From Caldifarciminota bacterium (GTDB lineage: Bacteria; Hydrothermota; E44-bin80), in the NCBI GenBank assembly GCA_023127905.1, contig JAGMEZ010000130.1, forward strand, positions 1 to 7,704: a stretch of 7,704 bases of DNA. Reading direction: 5' to 3'. The notes beneath the pieces are model-generated. The model saw only the letters and a list, made by a program, of their open reading frames with translations, did no database searches and was not told where the DNA came from. This document shows positions 1-7,137 of the stretch, piece by piece (position 1 is the stretch's first letter; each line of letters begins with the position of its first letter). Position numbers and translations under genes: made by a program.

Positions 1-2244
1 TACACGTATGGTTATTCATCATATAAAGAAGGGCAATCTATATACAAGTTTATCAGTGAAACCTATGGAAGAAAAAAAATTGGCGAATTATTTCATACAC
101 TCAAGCAGAAAAAGGATTTTGAAAAAGCCCTAAAAAGCACAATTGGTCTTTCAGTCGAGCAACTCGATTCCGAATGGAGTAAATCGCTTAAAAAAAGGTA
201 CTGGCCACTTTATGATAAAAAAGACGAATTGGACAATATTGCACGGAGATTAACCGACCATAAAAAGTCAGGAAATGCGTATAATGTTAGTCCTTCTGTC
301 TCACCCGATGGAACAAAAATTGCATATATAACCGATAAAGACGAGTACACTGAAATATTGATAATATCTGCCATTAATGGACAAGTACTGAGAAAAGTGG
401 CTAGTGCGGCAAAATCTGCAACATTTGAAGCCCTTCATATTTTACGTCCTGGAATATCCTGGTCAAATGACGGAAAGATGATTGCTTTTTCTGCAAAATC
501 AAGAAAAGATGATGTCTCTTATATAATGGATATTGAACAGGGACACACCCATTCAGTACTAAAACCACATTGTGATGGCGTTTACTCACCAAATTTCTCA
601 CCTGATGGTACAAAAATCACATTCTGCGGTATCAAAGATGGTCTTTCGGATATCTACATTATAGATATCAAGACACAAAATCTGAGGAGATTAACAAAAG
701 ATGTCTGCGATGATAGGGATCCTGTTTTTTCTCCACAGGGAGACTTTATCGTCTTTTCATCAGACAGAGAATATGTATCCGATACTTTATGGCATTATGG
801 TAATTATGCCCTTTTTAAGATAAATCTTGATAGTAAAGCAATTGAACAGCTTACTGAAAGAGAATCAAATCTTGGAAATCCTGTTTTTTCTGAAGACGGA
901 GAAAAAATAATTTTCATTTCAGATAGGGAGGGAGTAAATAATCTTTATCTACTCGAAATTGACAGTCTGAATATCCATCGTCTTACAGATGTTTTTGGCA
1001 ACGTTTCGAGTCCAACACTTTCAGCTGATGATAGAAAACTTGTTTTTTCAGGATATGAAGAAGGTGGATGGGATATTTTCATAATGCGCGACCCATTTGA
1101 ATATGCAAAATCAGTACCACAAGAGAAGGTAGATTTCAATACAAGGTATACTGTCGTAACAAAAAACTACGAACTCGAAAATGAAGAAAAGGCAGGATTA
1201 AATTTTTCCACTGATTGGGCTGGAGGATACCTTGTTTTTGCCAGCGGTTATGGCTTTCGGAGTTTGATGGAGATTGCATTAAGCGACGTGCTCGGTAACA
1301 ACAGATTCTATTTTATTTTTGACCTTTACTCAAGGAATATACTCGATTCAAACTTCCAGCTCATTTACTGGTACCTCCCTAAAAGATGGGACCTCGGTTT
1401 TGCTATATTCCAGGAAAAGAACTACTTCCTGGTTTTCCCTGCCTCTTCCGAACAAAGCATTGAATATATCGAAGAGACATTGCGTGGTGGAAGTTTCCTT
1501 ACTCGTCTACCCATCGATAAGTTTCACAGATTTGATATTGGTGCAGATATCTTTACTGTTCAACAGTATTCAGAATGGCTGAATGACCAGGGTGAGTGGA
1601 TAGAGAAAAGATCAGTACCATATTTCATGGTTGTGCCAAAAATCAGTTGGATAAGGGATACAGCCTTATGGGGATACACTGGACCTGTAAATGGAGAACG
1701 ATGGAAATTCACATATGCGAAATCAATTCCTCAAGTAGCAAAATACTCTTTCGACTATTCTCTATTCTATGGCGACATCAGAAACTATAAAAGGATTTCT
1801 CAAGGATTCTCTTTTGCAACAAGAATTTTTGGGTTCAGTTCATGGGGAAAGGATGCATTGTACTTCGCGCTTGGAGGCAGCGAAAATGTCAGAGGATACG
1901 ACTATTTCAGTTTCTATGGAAAAAAAGCTGGCTTCGTAAATTTTGAACTAAGGTACCCTTTCATTGACAGGTTAAAAATCAGATTTCCCCTCCCGCTGGA
2001 TATACAGGGTATAAGGGGTGTTACCTTCTGTGACATTGGTGGTGTAACAAATGAGTTGAAACATTTTAAGATGGCAATAAAATCTGATGGAGGAATTAAA
2101 CTTGAAGACCTTAAATTCGGATTTGGAACAGGTATCAGATTAAACATAGCTATTGCAATTCTCAAATTTGATTTAGGCTGGCACACAAATCTGGAAAGTG
2201 TTTCGAAAATGCATATGCATTTCTCTCTTGGCAGTGAATTTTAA
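1..2244 (+). CDS. Peptidase-MA-like / TolB-type propeller / Omp85-type beta-barrel surface protein (5' truncated by window edge)
   Basis: The frame is open from base 1 (747 residues in the window), so the true start lies upstream and the TTG at 229 is internal. Residues 1 to about 70 look like the C-terminal helical end of a peptidase-MA-like (gluzincin) domain: YGYSSYKEG, then FISETYGRKKIGEL, then an ALKSTIGLS...W pattern. The HExxH zinc site, if present, is upstream and unseen. Residues about 97-365 carry six TolB/PD40 blades, marked by SPSVSPDG, ISWSNDG, SPNFSPDG, DPVFSPQGD, NPVFSEDG and SPTLSADD, each followed by a strand such as KIAYIT or IVFSSDR. From about 386 to the end there are alternating amphipathic strands, the Omp85 signature VRGY (630-633), FVNFELRYPF, a DIGGV strand and a final GIRLNI/LKFDLGW pair, ending in Phe as many barrel proteins do. 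No POTRA-sized region separates propeller and barrel. By family knowledge it sits in the outer membrane with a periplasmic propeller; its actual role is unknown. No signal peptide can be judged. Confidence 0.88.
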   Translation, partial: YTYGYSSYKEGQSIYKFISETYGRKKIGELFHTLKQKKDFEKALKSTIGLSVEQLDSEWSKSLKKRYWPLYDKKDELDNIARRLTDHKKSGNAYNVSPSVSPDGTKIAYITDKDEYTEILIISAINGQVLRKVASAAKSATFEALHILRPGISWSNDGKMIAFSAKSRKDDVSYIMDIEQGHTHSVLKPHCDGVYSPNFSPDGTKITFCGIKDGLSDIYIIDIKTQNLRRLTKDVCDDRDPVFSPQGDFIVFSSDREYVSDTLWHYGNYALFKINLDSKAIEQLTERESNLGNPVFSEDGEKIIFISDREGVNNLYLLEIDSLNIHRLTDVFGNVSSPTLSADDRKLVFSGYEEGGWDIFIMRDPFEYAKSVPQEKVDFNTRYTVVTKNYELENEEKAGLNFSTDWAGGYLVFASGYGFRSLMEIALSDVLGNNRFYFIFDLYSRNILDSNFQLIYWYLPKRWDLGFAIFQEKNYFLVFPASSEQSIEYIEETLRGGSFLTRLPIDKFHRFDIGADIFTVQQYSEWLNDQGEWIEKRSVPYFMVVPKISWIRDTALWGYTGPVNGERWKFTYAKSIPQVAKYSFDYSLFYGDIRNYKRISQGFSFATRIFGFSSWGKDALYFALGGSENVRGYDYFSFYGKKAGFVNFELRYPFIDRLKIRFPLPLDIQGIRGVTFCDIGGVTNELKHFKMAIKSDGGIKLEDLKFGFGTGIRLNIAIAILKFDLGWHTNLESVSKMHMHFSLGSEF

Positions 2245-2335
2245 TTCCATGAAATACTGCTGAACCAAAGAGTATGCACTGAACTTTCATTTTTCTTATT
2301 AATTTTTTTCTTGTTAGTTTAAAAAATAAACAAGT

Positions 2336-4051
2336 ATGGTTCACTTCAAAAAGACCTTTGATGAAAGGTGGTTGTTCTATTTCTTCATCTCTCTGATTTT
2401 TTCCCTTTTAATTCTCTTATTTCTATTTGTTTTATTATATAAATTTAATTTTACGAGACATGTAACTTTTAACTATTACATTCACCAATTATTCCTAATT
2501 CTCCCTTTCCTTCCTCTCTCCCTTCTTCTCTTTTCCATATTACCATTACGGAGATTCCTTGACTATTCAAGATTAATCGACAGGTTTGGAATCACCTCTT
2601 TTCTCATATCATTATTTTTTATCTCTTTTATTATTACAAACCTCATTTCCTTTTTCTTCTACGACCATATTCCTCAGGGTGATTCAGTTTCAACGTTTTT
2701 CCAGGCCAGGATATTCTCAAATGGCAACCTGTGGGTTGTACCTCCACAATTCCCCGATTTTTTTCTTAAAGAGATGGTACAACACAATGGAAAATGGTTC
2801 AGCATGGTTCAACATGGTCATTCCGTTTTCCTTACACCCTTCGTTTTATCTAAAATACCCTGGCTGCTCGGTCCCCTTTTCGGATCATTTTCCCTCATCA
2901 TTTTCTTTCTTTTCTTAAAAAACTGTTTTGGTGAGAAGACAGCAAAAGAAGGAGCATTGTTTCTTCTACTATCACCAACCTTTCTTTTTATTACATCATC
3001 CTACCTTAACCAGAACTCAAGTTTTTTTCTTATCCTCCTAAGTCTCTTCTTTTTAAGTTGCTATACAAAACAGAAAAATCGGCTTTTCCCTTTCTTATCC
3101 GGACTTTTCTCCGGTCTCGCTTTCTTTTCGAGAACAACGGCATGCATATTTATACCTGCAATGCTTGTACTCCTTATTGTTGCTAATAGAAATAGAGATG
3201 AAAAAATTAGAGCAATTTTATTTTTTCTTATTGGCTTTTTACCTACATTCTCTATACAATTTATTCATAACGCTTTATATACAGGAAACGTCTTCCGTTT
3301 CGGATATGCTCTTCACAGTCAAAGCAGTCTGCACAAAATCGGTTTTGGGATAGGAAAGGGTGCAGAAACGTTCAATATTCATGGTCACACACCTCTCAAG
3401 GCAATAGTCAATCTTTTCTATAACCTCTTCACGCTCTCTCTGCACCTTTACGGTTGGCCTCTATTATCACTTCTTTTCATCCCCTTCGCGTTTCTTCGAT
3501 GGAAGAGAAATCTTTGGGATTTTTTTGCAATACTGGTTATTATCTTATCGGTTATTTTTTTCTCGCTTTACTGGTTCCATGGAATCAGTCCCATGGGTCC
3601 AAAGTACTATTTTGCGGTTGTACCTCTCCTTGTATTATTAACGGTTAGAGGTATTAGAAAATTAAACATACGACCACTTATTTCCCTTCTTTTTATCTTT
3701 TCAATTTTAATTTACATACCCTCGGGTTTACGTATCTTTAATTCTGTTTGGGGAACGAATCTTAATTGCTACAACAAAGTAAAAAGAAAGTCGGTACATA
3801 ATGCAATCGTATTTATCAAGGATCTTCCGGGAAGGAATGAATATGAAAAAACGATAAACAGACATAATTACCTGTCTGTTGCTTTCAGAAATCACCCAAT
3901 CTTAGACAAAGGAAACATAATCTACGCTAAAGACCTGGGTGCAGAAAAAAACATTCGGTTAATCAACGAATATAAAGAACGAAAACCCTACCTATTTGAA
4001 TACATTGATAAAGAAAAAAAATGGCAGTTGCTTCCTTACACTGATTTCTGA
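2336..4051 (+). CDS. Polytopic GT-C-type glycosyltransferase (ArnT/PMT/RgtA-like)
   Basis: This 571-residue integral membrane protein has roughly twelve hydrophobic segments (about 14-36, 47-70, 86-108, 163-193, 205-222, 227-243, 255-283, 292-310, 357-385, 395-412, 422-437, 446-462) and a short soluble C-terminal tail. The first large loop holds QGDSVSTFFQARIF (114-127), whose Asp116 fits the acidic loop-1 residue of GT-C enzymes. It is followed by HGHSVFLTPF (160-169), which matches the PPG-type loop before the next helix in this family. ARNT-like features also include YGWPL (372-376) and GPKYYF (421-426). Family knowledge suggests transfer of a sugar from a polyprenyl-phosphate donor on the outer face of the inner membrane; donor and acceptor cannot be read from sequence. 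ATG 2336 is the first start after an in-frame TAA at 2327, but it lacks a convincing Shine-Dalgarno sequence. It lies 91 nt after the surface protein. The C-terminal tail (AKDLGAEKNIRLI, 531-543) recurs in related proteins as I remember them. GT-C membership is solid; the precise family is not. Confidence 0.8.
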   Translation: MVHFKKTFDERWLFYFFISLIFSLLILLFLFVLLYKFNFTRHVTFNYYIHQLFLILPFLPLSLLLFSILPLRRFLDYSRLIDRFGITSFLISLFFISFIITNLISFFFYDHIPQGDSVSTFFQARIFSNGNLWVVPPQFPDFFLKEMVQHNGKWFSMVQHGHSVFLTPFVLSKIPWLLGPLFGSFSLIIFFLFLKNCFGEKTAKEGALFLLLSPTFLFITSSYLNQNSSFFLILLSLFFLSCYTKQKNRLFPFLSGLFSGLAFFSRTTACIFIPAMLVLLIVANRNRDEKIRAILFFLIGFLPTFSIQFIHNALYTGNVFRFGYALHSQSSLHKIGFGIGKGAETFNIHGHTPLKAIVNLFYNLFTLSLHLYGWPLLSLLFIPFAFLRWKRNLWDFFAILVIILSVIFFSLYWFHGISPMGPKYYFAVVPLLVLLTVRGIRKLNIRPLISLLFIFSILIYIPSGLRIFNSVWGTNLNCYNKVKRKSVHNAIVFIKDLPGRNEYEKTINRHNYLSVAFRNHPILDKGNIIYAKDLGAEKNIRLINEYKERKPYLFEYIDKEKKWQLLPYTDF

Positions 4052-4067
4052 TTTTTTAGAAATTTTA

Positions 4068-4096
4068 TTGACAAAAGTATCCTTTTTCACTATAAT
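4068..4096 (+). promoter_or_regulatory. Consensus sigma70-type promoter for the dehydrogenase gene
   Basis: The -35 box TTGACA (4068-4073) and the -10 box TATAAT (4091-4096) both match the housekeeping consensus perfectly and are separated by exactly 17 nt. The predicted transcription start is near 4102-4104, giving a leader of about 61 nt before the ATG at 4165. No other gap in the window has a promoter of this quality. The promoter begins only 17 nt after the glycosyltransferase stop codon, so the dehydrogenase need not depend on read-through from upstream. Confidence 0.85.
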
Positions 4097-4102
4097 GGCA
4101 AA

Positions 4103-4119
4103 ATCCAGTCTAACTGGAT
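4103..4119. promoter_or_regulatory. Candidate operator: perfect 7-3-7 inverted repeat at the transcription start
   Basis: ATCCAGT (4103-4109), CTA (4110-4112) and ACTGGAT (4113-4119) form a perfect inverted repeat. It begins 7 nt after the -10 box, so it covers the predicted +1 and first transcribed bases. That is a classic position for a dimeric repressor to block initiation. It is too short, with no U-tract after it, to be a terminator. As RNA it could also form a small 5' hairpin. It does not match the FadR consensus (ACTGGTCNGACCAGT), and I cannot name the regulator. Binding is inferred, not shown. Confidence 0.55.
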
Positions 4120-4124
4120 ACGAA

Positions 4125-4142
4125 ATATATAATATTATATAT
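4125..4142. repeat. 18-bp perfect AT palindrome in the leader of the dehydrogenase gene
   Basis: ATATATAATATTATATAT is a perfect palindrome without a spacer, lying between the candidate operator and the Shine-Dalgarno sequence. It is flanked by two copies of ATACGA (4118-4123 and 4141-4146) in direct orientation, starting 23 nt apart. It may be a second protein site, a weak RNA structure, or only an AT-rich unstructured leader that aids translation. A/T-only palindromes arise easily by chance, so the functional reading is weak. Confidence 0.35.
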
Positions 4143-4149
4143 ACGATTT

Positions 4150-4158
4150 AAAGGAGGT
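4150..4158 (+). promoter_or_regulatory. Full-consensus Shine-Dalgarno sequence of the dehydrogenase
   Basis: AAAGGAGGT is a full complement to the usual 16S 3' end and lies 6 nt before the ATG at 4165. It fixes this ATG as the start. The other starts visible in the window have weak or no such sequence, so the dehydrogenase appears to be built for high expression. Confidence 0.9.
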
Positions 4159-4164
4159 TATACA

Positions 4165-5715
4165 ATGAAGGAGTTCAGGAATGAAACATACACGGATTTC
4201 TCAATTAACGAGAATCAAAAAAAGATGGAAGATGCAATAAAAAAAGCAGAATCAGAACTCGGAAAGGAATACCCAATTATTATCGGTAATGAAAAAATTA
4301 TTCTTGATGATAAACTCAAATCCTTCAATCCAGCTGAAAAGAACCAGGTTATTGGAATATTTCAGAAAGCAGATAAAGAAACGGGTGAGAAAGCGATGAA
4401 AAAGTCGCTCAATTTCTTTAAGGGTTGGAAATTTTCACCACCCGAGGAGAGGGCAGAATTTCTTTTCAATGCTGCAGAGATAATGAGACAGCGGAGGTTT
4501 GAGATTAATGCCTGGGAAATTCTCGAAGTTGGTAAAGGATGGCTTGAAGCGGATGCAGACGTTGCAGAAGCGATTGATTTTTTGGAATTTTATGCAGGAG
4601 AGATGCTTCGCTATAGTAAAGAGCAACCTGTTCTTCAAATTCCTGGAGAAAAATCAGAACTTGTTTATCTCCCTCTTGGAGTGGGTGTTGTGATACCCCC
4701 CTGGAACTTCCCCATGGCAATACTGTGTGGGATGACCTCGGCAGCACTCGTTACCGGTAATACTGTTATTCTGAAACCTTCAAGTGATTCACCAATGATC
4801 GGTCAACTTTTTATGGAAATCCTTCAGGAGGCAGGACTTCCGCCAGGTATTGTTAACTTCGTTCCTGGTAGCGGGAGCATCGTTGGTGATTACCTCGTTC
4901 AACATCCAAAAACAAGATTCATATCATTTACTGGTTCAAAAGGGGTTGGCTTGAGAATAGTTGAACAGGCAGCAATTGCAAGAGAGGGACAGAAGTGGAT
5001 AAAACGGGTCGTAGCGGAAATGGGTGGAAAGGATGCCATAGTTGTTGACAATGATGCAAATCTTGATTCCGCTGCCAGTGGTATTGTATATGCTGCATTC
5101 GGTTACCAGGGTCAGAAATGCTCAGCCTGCTCACGAGCAATCGTTGTTAGCGATGTCTATGATGAAGTTGTTGATAAAATTGTTGAGAGGACAAAAAAAC
5201 TAACCGTTGGTCCAACTAAACTTTATGAAAATTACATGGGGGCAGTGATAAACGAAAAAGCTTACAATTCAATACTCTCATACATTGAGAAAGGAAAAGA
5301 AGAGGGTGGAAGACTTCTCACTGGAGGAGAACCAGCGGAAGGAAATGGTTATTTCATTAAACCAACAGTAATCGCAGATGTAAAACCTGGAGACACTATA
5401 GAACAAGAGGAAATATTTGGTCCTGTTCTTGCAGTCATAAAAGCAAAAGATTATGACGAGGCTTTAGAAATTGCCAACGATACCGACTATGGACTCACAG
5501 GTGCAGTCTATTCCGATAACAGGGAAAAACTTGAAAAGGCAAAGAAACTTTTCCACTGCGGTAATCTTTACCTCAACAGAAAATGTACCGGTGCTTTTGT
5601 AGGTGTTCATCCATTTGGTGGTTTTAATATGTCTGGAACAGACAGCAAGGCAGGTGGAAGGGATTACCTGCTTCTTTTCATGCAAGCCAAATCCATCTCA
5701 GAAAAAATTGGATAA
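4165..5715 (+). CDS. rocA: L-glutamate gamma-semialdehyde (1-pyrroline-5-carboxylate) dehydrogenase
   Basis: This enzyme oxidises L-glutamate gamma-semialdehyde, the open form of 1-pyrroline-5-carboxylate, to glutamate with NAD(P)+ in the cytoplasm. It is the last step of proline breakdown and of arginine/ornithine breakdown. The 516 residues match the monofunctional RocA/PruA length (about 515). Aldehyde dehydrogenase landmarks appear in order: PPWNFP (178-183, with the oxyanion-hole Asn181), KPSS (204-207), FTGSKGVG (255-262), general base Glu285 in AEMGGKD, catalytic Cys319 in GQKCS, EEIFGP (415-420) and HPFGGFNMSGTDSKAGG (482-498). The last motif, together with NRKCTGA (471-477), is specific for the P5C dehydrogenase branch as I know it. 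No catalytic residue is missing. It has its own strong promoter, a candidate operator and a perfect Shine-Dalgarno sequence. No proline dehydrogenase, arginase or ornithine aminotransferase gene is in view, and the flanking genes are envelope genes. rocA and pruA are both used for this family; the symbol is by homology. Confidence 0.95.
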   Translation: MKEFRNETYTDFSINENQKKMEDAIKKAESELGKEYPIIIGNEKIILDDKLKSFNPAEKNQVIGIFQKADKETGEKAMKKSLNFFKGWKFSPPEERAEFLFNAAEIMRQRRFEINAWEILEVGKGWLEADADVAEAIDFLEFYAGEMLRYSKEQPVLQIPGEKSELVYLPLGVGVVIPPWNFPMAILCGMTSAALVTGNTVILKPSSDSPMIGQLFMEILQEAGLPPGIVNFVPGSGSIVGDYLVQHPKTRFISFTGSKGVGLRIVEQAAIAREGQKWIKRVVAEMGGKDAIVVDNDANLDSAASGIVYAAFGYQGQKCSACSRAIVVSDVYDEVVDKIVERTKKLTVGPTKLYENYMGAVINEKAYNSILSYIEKGKEEGGRLLTGGEPAEGNGYFIKPTVIADVKPGDTIEQEEIFGPVLAVIKAKDYDEALEIANDTDYGLTGAVYSDNREKLEKAKKLFHCGNLYLNRKCTGAFVGVHPFGGFNMSGTDSKAGGRDYLLLFMQAKSISEKIG

Positions 5716-5880
5716 AATCTCCACAAGTACAGTAAGTCACTATTGTTACGTTGCTTTGCTTTCGGCAATTATATGATAAACTTAGCTATTCTTCTTCCTA
5801 ACCTTAGCTGTAATCTAAGCTGAACTAAAGACTCTTTCAAAAGGGATAATTACAATAAAATAAACAACCGGGGTTAAAAA
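5716..5880. other. Intergenic gap between the dehydrogenase and the flippase, with short CTTAGCT repeats
   Basis: The gap has two direct copies of CTTAGCT (5781-5787 and 5803-5809), starting 22 nt apart, or about two helical turns. The second copy also forms a weak 5-bp stem, CTTAG/CTAAG (5803-5807 with 5815-5819). No terminator with a U-tract is visible after the dehydrogenase. A possible -10 box, TAAAAT, lies at 5856-5861, but I cannot find a good -35 box for it. The only Shine-Dalgarno-like stretch before the flippase ATG is GGGG at 5870-5873, 7 nt upstream. The gap is long enough for a separate promoter, but none is convincing. Confidence 0.35.
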
Positions 5881-7137
5881 ATGCCTGAAAATATCAAAAA
5901 GGGTACCTTTATTAATCTTATAGCCTATACACTTTCAGGGCTTTTCCTTCTCTTTTTCAACATCCTGGCAGCACGGGGTTTAGGAACAGAACAGTTTGGA
6001 ATTATCAGTGTTCTCTGGACCTCAATCATGGTTGTCTCTCGCTTTCTTACTACAGGAATCAAGGATGGCTCAACGCGGTTTATATCCCATCAGGAGGCAA
6101 TTAACGATCAAAAAGGAATGACTAAGGTTTTTTTGACAAATCTGAAATTTATTGTCTGGGTGACCGTATTTTTTCTTCTTATTTCTCTCATTTTCTTTAA
6201 GATACTAACTTTCAACCTCTTTTCCGGTTATTTCATTCTCTACCTTTTTTTCCTCTTGAGCTCCACATTCTATTTTCTTCTTTTCTTCCTCAGAGGAACA
6301 CTTCAGGGCTTAAGAGAATTAAAAGATAATGCAATATCGATAATAATTGAATATTCTACGTTATTAATTTTTCTTCTAATATTATTTTACTTCATTAAAA
6401 CGGATATCTTTCTTGCAGGATTATGTATTTTACTCGCTCCTATTTCTTCTCTCTTCTTTATTGCCTTCATTACATCAAAGCATAGAAAAAGATTTTCCCA
6501 AAAATCTGCTTCTCTTCCTGATACAAAGACCCTTATGTTATTCGTTATACCCACGAGTTTTATTAATTTCTCCAGTGGATTTATCGTCTTATTGGGACCG
6601 ATTTTAATCAAATTTTTAGGAGATTTCGCTCTTGCTGGTATTTTCACTGCATCATTAATCATTTTTAAAGGCGCAAAAACTGCTCTAACCGCCCTCTTTA
6701 TAAGTATCTTCCCTCATCTTTCCCGTCAGGAGGCACTCAAAAACTACCAGATGTTAAACAGAATTATCCGAAATGGTCTTATCTTTACCTCGATTGTCTT
6801 CATTACATTGATTATTGTTGCATTAACCTTCGGACAGACTCTCTTAAGGTTTTTATTTGGAAATGAATTTGTTCTTGGTAAAATCCATCTCTTCCTTATG
6901 TCACTCTTTACCGGATTCTTCCTGCTCTCTGAATTATTCAACAGAATATTACTTGCCAAATCAATGATAAAAGAGCTAATTATTTCCTGGGTAATAGCTT
7001 TTGGTTGCCTTATCATTCTCCTACTATTCCCGCTTGAACCGCTTATCAGGGTTGAAATCTCGCTTCTCGGTGCAGGAATTTCTGCATTCATTGGTATGAG
7101 TCTGTTTCTTTTCTGCAAAAAGAAAACCGATGAATAA
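5881..7137 (+). CDS. Wzx-like oligosaccharide / lipid-linked glycan flippase (MOP superfamily)
   Basis: This 418-residue protein has about twelve membrane segments (roughly 12-30, 38-56, 88-108, 115-137, 152-171, 176-197, 217-245, 252-275, 297-318, 332-352, 365-383, 393-411) in two six-helix halves, and a short basic C-terminus. Typical Wzx/polysaccharide-flippase marks are the N-terminal GTFINLIAY and ARGLGTEQFGIISVLW (30-45), RGTLQGLRELKDNA (138-151) opening a helix in the first half, and GNEFVLG (327-333) late in the second half. Such proteins move undecaprenyl-linked sugars across the inner membrane for O-antigen, capsule or glycoprotein assembly; the substrate here cannot be told. The length matches the family. 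The ATG is preceded only by GGGG 7 nt upstream. The stop overlaps the start of the next gene by 8 nt. With the GT-C gene about 1.8 kb upstream it suggests surface glycan work, although the two are separated by an amino-acid catabolism gene. A MATE-type drug exporter is much less likely. Confidence 0.85.
   Translation: MPENIKKGTFINLIAYTLSGLFLLFFNILAARGLGTEQFGIISVLWTSIMVVSRFLTTGIKDGSTRFISHQEAINDQKGMTKVFLTNLKFIVWVTVFFLLISLIFFKILTFNLFSGYFILYLFFLLSSTFYFLLFFLRGTLQGLRELKDNAISIIIEYSTLLIFLLILFYFIKTDIFLAGLCILLAPISSLFFIAFITSKHRKRFSQKSASLPDTKTLMLFVIPTSFINFSSGFIVLLGPILIKFLGDFALAGIFTASLIIFKGAKTALTALFISIFPHLSRQEALKNYQMLNRIIRNGLIFTSIVFITLIIVALTFGQTLLRFLFGNEFVLGKIHLFLMSLFTGFFLLSELFNRILLAKSMIKELIISWVIAFGCLIILLLFPLEPLIRVEISLLGAGISAFIGMSLFLFCKKKTDE

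Noticed and set aside
229..231. TTG as the start of the surface protein
   Set aside because: The frame is open to base 1, and the 76 residues before it continue a recognisable peptidase-MA-like pattern, so this is an internal Leu.
2245..2335. Promoter or terminator in the gap before the glycosyltransferase
   Set aside because: The gap is AT-rich with T and A runs, but no pair of -35/-10 boxes at proper spacing and no GC stem with a U-tract could be found.
2499..2536. 38-nt uninterrupted polypyrimidine run, possible triplex-forming element
   Set aside because: It encodes a Leu/Pro/Phe/Ser-rich membrane helix of the glycosyltransferase, whose codons are naturally pyrimidine-rich; no mirror symmetry is evident.
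4044..4063. ATTTCT/AGAAAT hairpin at the glycosyltransferase stop, followed by TTTT, as a terminator
   Set aside because: The stem is 6 bp and almost all A-T with an 8-nt loop; too weak to call an intrinsic terminator.
4103..4119. Operator as a FadR-type site
   Set aside because: The half-sites are ATCCAGT/ACTGGAT, opposite in arrangement to the FadR consensus ACTGGTCNGACCAGT, so the resemblance is only superficial.
5833..5861. Flippase promoter with -10 TAAAAT
   Set aside because: The matching -35 region shares only about half of the consensus bases at any acceptable spacing; not strong enough for a feature.
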